NCBI RefSeq assembly: GCF_017562075.2
Contig: NC_054081.1
Location: 6,367,502 to 6,431,501, forward strand
From: Anopheles merus
Lineage: Eukaryota > Arthropoda > Insecta > Diptera > Culicidae
Reading direction: 5' to 3'
DNA length: 64,000 nt
Shown here: positions 13,390 to 23,099 of the stretch, piece after piece
Numbering within the stretch: position 1 is the stretch's first letter
Layout of the letters: each line of letters begins with the position of its first letter
Position numbers and translations under genes: made by a program
The notes under the pieces: model-generated
Told to the model about the DNA's origin: nothing
Databases searched by the model: none
The model's input: only the letters and a program-made list of their open reading frames with translations

Positions 13390-15771
13390 TATAAATGAAA
13401 AAAAAAATTTTTTGAAAATAATTGCAATCAATCTGATATTGTTTTCACAATCGTTTCAAAATGCATTCGTTTTCTTCAAATTAAATGGTATCAAATTATA
13501 AATTCAGCTCTCTACACGCATCGAGAAACTGGGGCAGAAGCGAGCAACAACATCGACAGCAAACAAAAAACACGAACGAAGGCAGCACACGTACGTGCGG
13601 GGGACAGACCCGGTGGAAGCGGAACAAGAGATGAAAGCGCGCAGAAGAGGAAACACACAAATGAACGACCGAAATCGATCGGGCCCCCGGATTCGACGAG
13701 TGTAAAGTCGCGTAAATGGAACACAACATCAACGATTATGTTGTCAATACGGTCCGGCAGAGCCGTCGGGACACGGGCATGGGCCGCAAAACAGCGCAAC
13801 ACTCAACAGAGCCAGGAGGGCCGGGTAACCGTACTTCCAGCCCGCCTCCTCGCCAGTTTTGGCACCATATTGTGATGATAATTTTGTTTTTACTTTTGTT
13901 TTCCCGCGGTGCCATTGTCTCTTCCCTGACGCTTACCTTCGGGCTTTTTTAGGTTTTTTTTTCTCTCTGTTTATATGTGTGTGTAAAAAAATGAAATTTA
14001 ATGCTTTTGCTGCTTCACGTTTAGGGCTGACTTTTTTTATTGTTCTTTTTTTTTGTGGCCGACCAACCAACCTGGCCCGAGCGGAAGCGGTTTGCTTTTG
14101 CTTTTAATGGTTCTTTCGGCTTAGTTTAGCCATTTTTCTTCCTGCTTGTTGTTGCTTTTTTTGCCTTTCGTTTGCCGTTTGCCTTATCGGAAGCTCGTAA
14201 ATCTTTTTTTTTTTTTTTGGAAGACGAAAGTGTGTTAATGAGCGGGCAGCAGGGGCAATGCTTCCGGAACCACTCGGCAGCACTCTGAATGCTCTGAACC
14301 GAAGCTTGGTTTGATGCCGCATACAGAACGCGCTTCCCCCGGGGCAGCAATCATCACTGGTTCTGGACGTTTTTAGATTTGATTTTCCACGACGCCGCCC
14401 CACCAATTGTGGCACTGATTGTTTAGCGCAGCTCGGCGAAAATGAGGCACGATACAGCGATACAGCCTACCGCAAATGTTTGTGTCCCTTCGTGCAAATC
14501 CTCCGCTCCGGGTTGGAGGCTTTCCTTTAAATTTAATTCCCGGCGCGGTGTAATGGTTTTTCGAAACGCGGAACGCAAAAGCAGAATAATTACTCTCGCT
14601 TACGGGAGGCGTAAGCACCCTGCCTGCCTCTCCCTACGCTCCGCACTCGCACGGCCCGGAAGATGCTGGGCCTTAACAAGCTCCGGAGAACAGCATTCCG
14701 TGCCGGATCGATTACGTAAACTGAAACACTCGCCGCTGCTCGACGATGATGTAAGTGCTTGTCTGGATTGTGTGTGCGTGTGTCTGTGTGTCTGTGATGA
14801 TAGGTATCACTCCTCCGCCCAAACTAGCACCGCTGCGAGAGTCGGGGCTTTACAAATCGATTCCGTAAAACCACCCGTCGATTTACAAAAGGGTTCGCAC
14901 ACATTTGAATATTAAATTTGGTACACTCTGCGCGACCGCGCCTGTCACCACACCACGACACAGTGTGTGTGTGCCCGATCGATCTTCAAATCATGTATGT
15001 GTGTATGTGTCCCCCACATCACAAAACTGCGCTCAACTTTCGTGAAAGCGCCGAAACTTGTAGTTTTATCCCTTGTTACTGCTGTACGCCTGAATGTCTG
15101 CAAAGTTGTGCGTTTCGCTCGCGCGACTTTGACGGACGGGTCGGGAGGGCGCTCCTGCTGCGCATCCCCTTTGCCAACCGCTTCGAACCGTACCGTGCAT
15201 CGTCGGGTGGAAAGCTTTCTTCCAGCAACCATCCCACCCCTTCCTCCCCCCCCCCCACTTCTAACTCGCTCATGACGGGAGGGATTGTCAAAATAATCAG
15301 TTCCAGCTTAGTGCCTGCTTTTAAGGACATGTCGAACTCGTCGCTGCTCGTCAGACAAAACTTGGCCCCGCTTGCTTTATCGGAACAGGGGGGGGGGGGG
15401 GGGGGAGGGTGCACGTTCAAATGCGCCCGCTCGCTTGCTCGCACGTCCTTTCCGGTGCGGGTCCGTGCGTATAGAGCGATGTTTTTGTAAACTTAAACCC
15501 CCCATCTTATCACACACACACACACACATACACGTACACACATCAAACTGGGACGGTGAAATGTATACCAACCACTGGCACGTCTTGTCATGGCTGCCGC
15601 TAAAACGAGTCGTGTTGGGCAAACAGTGGCTCATTTATCATCCGCGCGAGGCATCGACACGCACCCGGCACGAAGTTAATTATTACCTGGGCGCCTTTTC
15701 GGCGAGCGGTAGACGCGATCGCGCGAGGTCACCAAAACTGAGGCACTAATGTACGCCGCCGTGTCTATCGA
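13390..15771. other. Unassigned non-coding sequence
   Basis: Mixed GC-rich DNA containing a CA run at 15511-15528 and an 18-base G run at 15388-15405. Frames of 100-190 codons near 14.4-15.5 kb cross these runs, overlap on both strands and carry no domain. Confidence 0.4.
15388..15405 (+). repeat. G homopolymer (18)
   Basis: Eighteen consecutive G followed by AGGG, a strong potential G-quadruplex. Confidence 0.9.
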
Positions 15772-15789
15772 TTGCATACTTTCAGGCGT
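15772..15789 (+). promoter_or_regulatory. Dispersed 18-mer, forward copy
   Basis: TTGCATACTTTCAGGCGT, two mismatches. This is the last copy before a gap of about 10.4 kb without any. Confidence 0.6.
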
Positions 15790-16598
15790 GGTTGTTGCTC
15801 CGAATGGGACAGGTGTTTGTGCGTGGGTGATGTTCACCGGTTGAGCGAGTTAACAATGTTCGTGTGCCGCCCGAAAGCACTCGCCAAGCCGCAGAATAAT
15901 AGCTGTTTTGTTGAGTTTTTTTCCAGCCTAGAGTTATGCAATCAAGTGTACGTTACGTTGTTAATTTCAATAATTTTGCTTAGGTACTGAGCCTACCTTA
16001 GGATTTCCATTGAAATTATTTAACATTTCATTTTAAGGATGGTTTATTGATTGCTGAAAATAATACTCACTTCGACACATCAAGCCTTAAAAAACCTAAA
16101 TGGAATTGCTTTCTTTTTTGTGTTTTTTTTTCAGGATTGTAGTTGGATAATTGTAATTTTTCATAGCCTTATTTCGGCCATAAATATGTCATGGTTAAAT
16201 GCGCAAGTTTATATACTTGGACTAATACAATGTATCTTGTATGTGAAATATTTTATAATTTCTATGTGAATTTACAACTCAAGGAAACTTCTTAACATTA
16301 ATTGAAGAGTAGCTTTGCATAGTATACAATACTCTTATCGTAGACTCAATTAGCAAAACTGCTACGTGATTAACAAACAGGTTGATTCTCATTTGAATAA
16401 TCGATACCGTACTTTTTATACATGTTTCTACGCCCACTCTTCGTGACTGTCTGTCACATGACCTGGACCTCTTCGTCACATTATTGCCTACCAATTTTAT
16501 TTACCTTTGTGCTAATTAGTGTTCACTAGTTTGATTCTCTTATTCTCGGTGTCCTCTCTCTTTTAGTTACAAGCTTTTATATGTTTCTCTATCAGGTG
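15790..16598. other. AT-rich unassigned sequence
   Basis: AT-rich region leading into the hAT-type element at 16599. No gene recognised. Confidence 0.4.
16591..16598. repeat. Left 8-bp target duplication
   Basis: atcaggtg, repeated exactly at 17236-17243. Confidence 0.85.
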
Positions 16599-17235
16599 TA
16601 GTGATGGCAGATCCATGATTCGGAAGAATCGAAGATTCAATCCCTAGAAAGATTCGATCGGATCGGATCCTGTTTGTAGGGTTTGAATCGCCAAAAAAAT
16701 TCATTGAGATTGAAATTTCATTACGATTCGATTGGGATTGGGTTTGCGACTCCATCGGGATTTGGTCTGGAATGGAAATTTCAATTTCGATTTCGCGACT
16801 GGGATTCTTCTGGGATTCTATTGCTGTTGCGATTGGGACTGGGATTGCTGGGATCGTTTTGTACATTTTTTCTAAAATCGTGGTACTGTCAAAGAGTTAA
16901 AGATACCTTGAACAAGGGACTTGCAGTTTAGCATTATGAAACTAGAGTTGTTCCATAAATATATTGTATAATCAACTATTTCTTGGACACAATTAAGGAG
17001 AGCAATACGCAATCTTTTCCAGTCAATCCTCTTTTATTTGAGAGCCGATGGGACTGCGCAATACGAGCCGTTTTTTTTTCAAATTGGAGAGTTCTCAGAT
17101 TAGATGAAATTCACTGTATTCAACTTTATTTTTTTACCACTTTGGGTTGGGATTGGGAATCAAATATTCGAATCGCAACCAAGATTTGGATTCGATGATT
17201 CGAATCCCTTTAGAGATTCATTATTCCCATCACTA
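16599..17235. mobile_element. Non-autonomous hAT-type element (TAGTGATGG termini)
   Basis: A 637-bp element bounded by TAGTGATGGCAGATC on the left and the inverted form TTCCCATCACTA on the right (terminal inverted repeat TAGTGATGG). Both sides are flanked by the identical octamer ATCAGGTG. Eight-base duplications with TAGTG/CAGTG-type ends are hallmarks of the hAT superfamily. The interior is rich in degenerate GATTCG / GGGATTGG / GGAATC words near both ends and codes for no transposase, so it would depend on an enzyme encoded elsewhere. It shares its termini with the elements at 21050 and 60439 but lacks their expanded TTCCGGAATCGG array. The perfect target duplication suggests moderately recent insertion. 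Confidence 0.85.
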
Positions 17236-17243
17236 ATCAGGTG
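17236..17243. repeat. Right 8-bp target duplication
   Basis: atcaggtg, identical to 16591-16598. Confidence 0.85.
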
Positions 17244-17390
17244 TTACTCGTCAACTTCAAGTAAAACTTGACGGTCTAAACTATTTTTAGTATTTTTTTT
17301 CTTTTATTATGAATAATATGATTATCATTATTAATAATGTTTTTAAAACTCTATTTTGATTACTTTTTATTATTTAAGTTTAATTTTTAT

Positions 17391-17705
17391 GATGATGATG
17401 ATGATGATGATGATGTTGACGATGATGATGAAAATTATAATAATAATAATAATAACAATAATAATAATAATAATATAATAATAATAATAATTATTATTAT
17501 TATTATTATAATTATTATAATTATTATAATTATTATTATAATTATTATAATTATAATTATTATTATTGTCAAAATAAAAATAATAATAATAATAATAATA
17601 ATAATAATTATTATTATATTATTATTTTTATAATTATTAAAATTATTATTATTATTATAATAATAAGAATTATTATTATTATTATTATTATTAGTATCAA
17701 ATAAA

Positions 17706-17737
<32 letters not shown>

Positions 17738-17937
17738 GATGATTATTATTATCATTATTATTATTATTATTATTATGATTATTTTATTATTATTATGATT
17801 ATTATTATCATTATTTTAATTATTATTATTATTATTATTATATTTTTATTATTATTATTATTAATTATTATTAATATCATTTTTCTTATTATTATATTAT
17901 AATTATTATTATTTTTATTATTTTTATTATTATTTTA

Positions 17938-17974
<37 letters not shown>

Positions 17975-18060
17975 TAATTAAAATTATTAATATTATTAAT
18001 ATTATTATTATTATTTTTTTTTATTATTATTTTTATTATTATTATTATTATTATTATTAC
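17391..18060. repeat. GAT/ATT/TAA microsatellite block
   Basis: It begins with a (GAT)n run (17391-17431), then becomes about 630 bp of almost pure A+T in which TAA-phase and ATT-phase stretches alternate. Because the two phases are reverse complements, the block contains many local inverted repeats. Confidence 0.95.
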
Positions 18061-20583
18061 TCACCAAAAATAATAGTGACGCCATCTGCACCTGCCTCAA
18101 AATAATAAAAAACTAACGTTATCTACAGCTACTATCAAAGTCATTCAAAACGAATACAATTGTCGGGCGTCATAAAGAAAAAAGGAAATAAATAACTCGG
18201 ATTTGCGTTTGGAATTTCAGTCTCCAGTCAAACCTCCTTATTTGCCTCACACGTACAGTTGTGCTTGATTTTTAGTTTTGTCTTTCATGCATTTCAAATC
18301 CAGCACAATAAGAAAGAGAAAGCTGCGTGAGAGAGAGAGAGAGAAAGAGAGAAGATGAAAAAACTCCGGATAGATGTGGTAAAGCACCTTCTATTAGCTT
18401 CCGATAATTCCGGAGCGAGCGATTGCGCCGCCGACAAGACGAATGCCGGTGGTCAGTTCCTGCCCGTCCCATCCATCACCCCCAGTGCCGGCCACGTGTG
18501 TGTTGCGGTGCGGTTTGCCTGTGGGGAGGCGGGGGAGAGGGGAAGACAAGAAAAAAAAATCCGTCCACGACACATGCCCTCCCTGTCTCCCCTCTCTGCC
18601 CGGAAAGTAGTGCTGCGTCACCGTGCGTGCCCCCGTGCAGCCTTTCGAACGCGTAACAAATGTGGAGCAAGCCGCCCCCCGATTCCGAAAGGGACCGGAG
18701 CATCCTCTTCAAATATTTACCAACCGATTGGAGAGCATTTTTCTTCCCTCGCGCCTGTCTCCCGCCGCACACGGGCCGCTGCCCGTGCCGGCTGCTGGTT
18801 CGTTATTTACCGAGGCGTCCCTTTTAATTCTAATAAATTGTTCCTGCTATCGGGCCGCTCGATGGTGCGGTTTGCCGTTGTGGTTTTATTAGCACCCCGA
18901 GATGGCACATGTGGGAGAGGGGAGGGGAGCAGGGGGGGGGGGAGGGGAGTAATGGGGGCATGTTTATGCAAGTACAACACTCGCACAGGCACTGTCGGCT
19001 GGGTCGGCTCGCTCGGCCTGTCGAACAAAGTTTCCGGCACCCTTATCTTGAAGTTGCTCGTCAGCAAAACTACACTACCCCATCGCTCCCTCGCCCAGTG
19101 CGGGGGGGGGGGGGTGGGCGCGCGTAGCGGGAAGTGGGAAGGCACAAACTATCTCCTGGCGACCGTGCGGAGCGGTAGTGGAAGCGGGGGGCCGGGTTGT
19201 GTTTCACTATATTTTATTATGATTTTCCAATGCAACCCTTCGGCAGCAGCGGCGGTCGGGCACCCGCCCAGAGCCACCAAAACCGGCCGAGGAGGTGTTG
19301 ACGGTCGGTTTTGCCCTTCCCCGGTCCACCCTCCCGGCAGGGCTCTTTACCATAAACTAATGAGGTTTATCGAACCCTGCTGGCTGCTGGCAGTGGCTCG
19401 ACGTGCCGCGAAAGACACCGATGCCTGCCCCGGTCCAACCGATGAGCAGGTGAGCAGGTCGAAATTAATTATATCCACTCCCGGCGTTGGTCTGACGGAG
19501 GCTAAGTAACCGAGCACAACCGAGCTGAACATGAGCAGGGTGCAACGGGGCAAAGCACGTAGTACGAGCGTTCTTGTTCAATTGGCAAGCAGAAGAGAGC
19601 AAAAAAAAACACATTTCTGAACCATCCCGCACCCGTAGGCGGTGGGCAGAAAAGTTTGCCGAAGCAACACGGTGAGTAATGCATCGGAATTTGTCTTGCC
19701 CGCAAAGGGGTGCTAGAACCCTTCCATTGGAGCCACCCGGTACCCAACTCCACTCCGCTCAAAAGAGTGCGGGATGGATTGATTTGGGGCGCAGCTGAGA
19801 GGCGTTGAACGGATCGGAGCCGTGGTCCGGTGGAAAACAGCCCCTGCCGGGTAGTGCCGGTTGGCAAGGGGAGCTGTTCGATTAGGAACTCAACAAACCA
19901 ACCACACCTGCAGGAATATAAAAAAAAACGCCTCAAAGTGGATTGCATTTCCCGATGTGGATGCATGATTTATAGTGCACAGCTGCCGGTAGTGTAATTT
20001 GTTGTCTGTTTTGTCTGTGTATGTGTGTGTGTGTGTGAGATAGAGAAAGATGGACAAGACACTGCCTAAATGCACACCCGGCGAGGGGCGCAGGCTGTGA
20101 GCGATGCGGCTGTGATTGAACCTCAAACCCGCAACCCTGTGTTAATTTGCTCGAGTGGTCCTGGCGCAGGTGGTGCAGGTGTCGGCAAAAACTTTGTAAC
20201 ATTCCGAGCCACACACCAATCCTGCCCCAACAACAATGTGGCCCCTGCGATAGTGCTTGCGGCCATCATTACCGGGGGGCCCCGGTGAAAACTGCTGGAA
20301 GTCTGGGCCCAGGAGCTGTGGGCGAAAATAATTCTCCCCCACCAGGCGAACGTTTGTCGAACGGTTCGAGCCGTACAAAACGTCACCGGAAGCTGCAACT
20401 CAAACTAAACGGAGTTGACGTACACACACACACACACAGTACGTGGAAGGGGTCATCGCGTCTAGGGAGCGCTGTAAGAAGGAAGCACTTAAAACCGCAT
20501 TTTTGCGCTGGGCCCGGCGACAAGTTCGTTCAGCTTCCCGGAAGGCATCGGCTTGGGCTGAAGTTGAATTGATTCTGGCAAAA
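18061..20583. other. GC-rich unassigned sequence
   Basis: It contains a GA run (18329-18353), a G run near 19100-19111 and short GT/CA runs (20020-20036, 20421-20438). A plus-strand frame is open from about 18355 to 19509, but its composition is odd (poly-G giving glycine, repeat-derived ends), the opposite strand is also partly open, and no domain is recognisable. I do not call it a gene. Confidence 0.4.
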
Positions 20584-20599
20584 GGGGGGGGGGGGGGGG
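20584..20599 (+). repeat. G homopolymer (16)
   Basis: Sixteen consecutive G. Confidence 0.9.
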
Positions 20600-21041
20600 T
20601 AGTTCCCTCTCGGGGTTAGTTTCGCTGCAACTGAAGCCAGTGTTTCAGGTTTGGCGCAGCACTGGAACGTGCTTGTTTGTGTGCTTTGCAATCGACTAAT
20701 GCCTTCGAACGTGTTGTCATTTTTCCAGCGAAATCGACTAGTGGCATGTGGTTAATTGTTGGAAATGGGAGGTACACGAGCACTGTTCACGGTGGTTGGT
20801 GAGCATTAGGTTTTAGATATTTTTGAGATTCGTCCTTAGTAAGCGCTTATTAGATTCGGCGGAGCAATTTTTCTCAGAGAGAATATACAGCGAGCGTTGA
20901 ACATTGAACTCTAACAGCGAACATTGATTCCTATTGGATATTAAATGCCAGAGAACAGTCTAGCTATTGTTGTCTAGAGAATATTGTGCCGCTTGTAGCA
21001 TTGAGCCAAGGTAAGTATTGATCGCGAGCCCCACATCGAAC
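20600..21041. other. Unassigned sequence
   Basis: AT-leaning DNA up to the target duplication of the next element. Nothing recognised. Confidence 0.4.
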
Positions 21042-21049
21042 GTCAGTAC
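21042..21049. repeat. Left 8-bp target duplication
   Basis: gtcagtac, repeated exactly at 21534-21541. Confidence 0.88.
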
Positions 21050-21533
21050 TAGTGATGGGGAAATTGAAGATTTCGTCGGAATCGAATTCTATATGATATG
21101 AATTTTGTTTCCGAAATGAATTTTGTTTCCGAAATGTTCTGGAATCGATTCCGGATAGTAGGTCCGGAATCAGTTTCCGGAATCGATTCCGGAACTAATT
21201 GCGGAATCGGCTCCGGAACCAACTCTGGAATCGGCTCCGGAGCTGGATCTGGAATCGGCTCCGAAATTGGTTCCGGAATCGGCTCCGGAATTAGTTCCGG
21301 AATCGGAATCGGATCCGGAATTGGTTCCGGAACTGGCTCCAAAATCATAATCAGGTCCGGAATCGGAATCGGTTCCGGAATCAGTTTCGGAATCGGCTCG
21401 GAAACCATCTTCGGAATGGGCTCCGGAATCGACTCCGGAATCAGAATCGATTCCAGCATCGGAATCGGCTCCGGAATTGATTCTGAACACGGAATCAGAA
21501 TCGAGTAGGTCCGATTCCGAGCTCCCACCACTA
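21050..21533. mobile_element. hAT-type element carrying a TTCCGGAATCGG minisatellite
   Basis: A 484-bp element that begins TAGTGATGGGGAAA and ends CTCCCACCACTA, flanked by the perfect octamer GTCAGTAC, so hAT-like by ends and target size. Most of the body (about 21130-21500) is an array of 6- and 12-bp units built on TTCCGGAATCGG, with variants GGCTCC, GGTTCC and GAACTGG. On translation it gives dipeptide-like SGIG or IPEP strings on opposite strands, which is not coding evidence. Start, first array units and end match the copy at 60439 closely, but array length differs, so the array expands or contracts inside a mobile unit. No transposase is present. Confidence 0.88.
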
Positions 21534-21541
21534 GTCAGTAC
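21534..21541. repeat. Right 8-bp target duplication
   Basis: gtcagtac, identical to 21042-21049. Confidence 0.88.
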
Positions 21542-21804
21542 CCAAAGAGCATTTTAAATCTTATCATAGTTTTAACAATGTTGCATCAGTTATTACATTA
21601 AGTATTCCTTTTTCACTTAAATGTCGTGTATGACCTAATAAGACTATTACAAAACTGACTTAAAACTGAAAGGGTCCATCTACAAAACTCTGTTAAGACT
21701 ACTAGTGAAAACCATTTCAACCTTTAAGATATGAGGCGCAAATAAACTATCAAAAGTGCAGCATATTGCTATGGATATGTTCTTGAGACGGCAATGAAGC
21801 ATCG
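21542..21804. other. AT-rich unassigned sequence
   Basis: No feature recognised between the hAT-type element and the short retro-insertion. Confidence 0.4.
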
Positions 21805-21821
21805 AATATGAAGTCATAATA
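21805..21821. repeat. 17-bp direct repeat, left copy
   Basis: aatatgaagtcataata, repeated exactly at 21859-21875. Confidence 0.85.
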
Positions 21822-21858
21822 TTTATTATTCAGAAAGAACGGCTTCGGCCGTATTGCT
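21822..21858 (-). mobile_element. 37-nt retrotransposon 3'-end stub
   Basis: The 37 bases between two perfect 17-bp direct repeats read, on the minus strand, as a stem-loop ACGGC-CGAA-GCCGT, then TTCTTTCTG, then the A-rich end AATAATAAA. A 3' hairpin plus an A-rich tail flanked by a long target duplication is what an extreme 5' truncation of a LINE or SINE leaves. The family is not identifiable from so short a piece. Confidence 0.6.
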
Positions 21859-21875
21859 AATATGAAGTCATAATA
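21859..21875. repeat. 17-bp direct repeat, right copy
   Basis: aatatgaagtcataata, identical to 21805-21821. Confidence 0.85.
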
Positions 21876-22181
21876 ATGGTAGAGAATTATTTGAGCATTA
21901 TTAAGTTGTCTTGATTTTTGTTGTTGTTGAAATCGTTCGCGTATGAGCAGAAATAAATGTCAAGAAAATTCCACTGTTGAAATACATTATACAAATTTGA
22001 AACATATCTAAGTGCCTCTATAATATGCACCTTTATCAAAATATCGACATGGCTGACACATATTGGATACACAAGACAACAGTCATATAAATAAAAATGG
22101 ACTCCATTGAATTAAGATCGGAAGGACTTTCCTGATCACAAGTTAAGTTGATTTGAAGTGCAATATGTGTGGTTAGGATCG

Positions 22182-22189
22182 ATTTAAAC
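22182..22189. repeat. Left 8-bp target duplication (imperfect)
   Basis: atttaaac, matching ttttaaac at 23092-23099 in 7 of 8 positions. Confidence 0.65.
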
Positions 22190-23091
22190 CAGTGCTGCAA
22201 AATGTCAAGAGTGTAACGAGATTTTCACCAACGAAAACAATGAACATATCCGTGATAGCTTGATGCTCATTGCTGATAGTGCGTTTTGACATGCTGAATT
22301 TGAATTCTTGAGACCAACGCGATACTCTGACTGCCAAGCTTAGCTTAATGCCGGCGCAAGCATAATCATGATTTTTCTGCATGCCACAAATGCCACTGTT
22401 TCAATCACCAACACTCATGACAGAAACGAAGCTTCAATCAACTGACGCACATAACTGTGATAATCAGAGATGAGACTCAAACAGTTGGTGGACCAATCAC
22501 ATGCTTGGTGACATTTTGTTTAGCAGCTAACTCTTGGTCACTCACTTGGTCATGACATTGTTGTCGGCGATAATCACGACATTATTGTAATTTACTTGGC
22601 ACGTGGGCTCTGCCAACAAAATAAGCATGCTTTCTCCCTCTATCTGTTTTGATTATCTGTCGGGTCAAACAGAGCGAGAAAACATGCTCATTTTGTTACT
22701 TGGAACCACTCGCACTCACCGCATCCCTCCTATGACTATCGTGATGATCACCTACATAAAATGTCACCAAGCATGCGATGGTCGCACCTACTGTTTGAGG
22801 CTCGCCTCTGATCATTACAGTAGAGCTCATGACGCTGAGATGATTTTGTTTCAGCAGGAGTTGGTCATGACTATGTCAGTGACATTTTGAAAAACTGATC
22901 TCAGCAAAAAAAAAAGTCGTGACATAGTGACTAACCAAGCGATGGTCGAAAACATGTCTTGCACATGTATTGGTCACACCAATCGTTCTGAGTATCACCT
23001 CTGATTATCACAATTGAGTACGTGACGCTGATATGAATTTTGTTTCAGTCAGATTTTTGTATGACATTGATAGTGACATTTTGCAGCACTG
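22190..23091. mobile_element. Foldback-like non-autonomous hAT-type element
   Basis: A 902-bp element with inverted ends CAGTGCTGCAAAATGTCA (left) and TGACATTTTGCAGCACTG (right) and near-identical octamers outside. Inside, about 22384-22600 is an inverted copy of about 22690-22895. Shared words include ATCAGAG.TGAG.CTCAAACAG, GCTTGGTGACATTTT and CATGAC. The arms surround a core near 22615-22700 that is itself partly palindromic (AACAAAATAAGCATG against CATGCTCATTTTGTT). After the right arm, about 22905-23091 repeats right-arm material in direct orientation, so the element looks composite. There is no coding capacity. A homologous copy in the opposite orientation lies at 45705-48235. A transcript through it would fold into a long hairpin. 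Confidence 0.8.
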
Positions 23092-23099
23092 TTTTAAAC
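23092..23099. repeat. Right 8-bp target duplication (imperfect)
   Basis: ttttaaac, 7 of 8 identical to 22182-22189. Confidence 0.65.

Noticed and set aside
18355..19509. A 384-codon open frame on the plus strand
   Set aside because: It crosses a G homopolymer and repeat-derived ends, has overlapping open frames on the other strand, and shows no domain or codon pattern I can recognise; GC-rich DNA lacks stops by chance.
20062..20079. TGCCTAAATGCACACC, similar to half of the dispersed motif
   Set aside because: Too few matches in the TTGCATAC half.
21049..21531. IPEP- and SGIG-repeat proteins on opposite strands
   Set aside because: Both strands are open because the minisatellite unit length is a multiple of three; it lies inside a mobile element and has no coding context.
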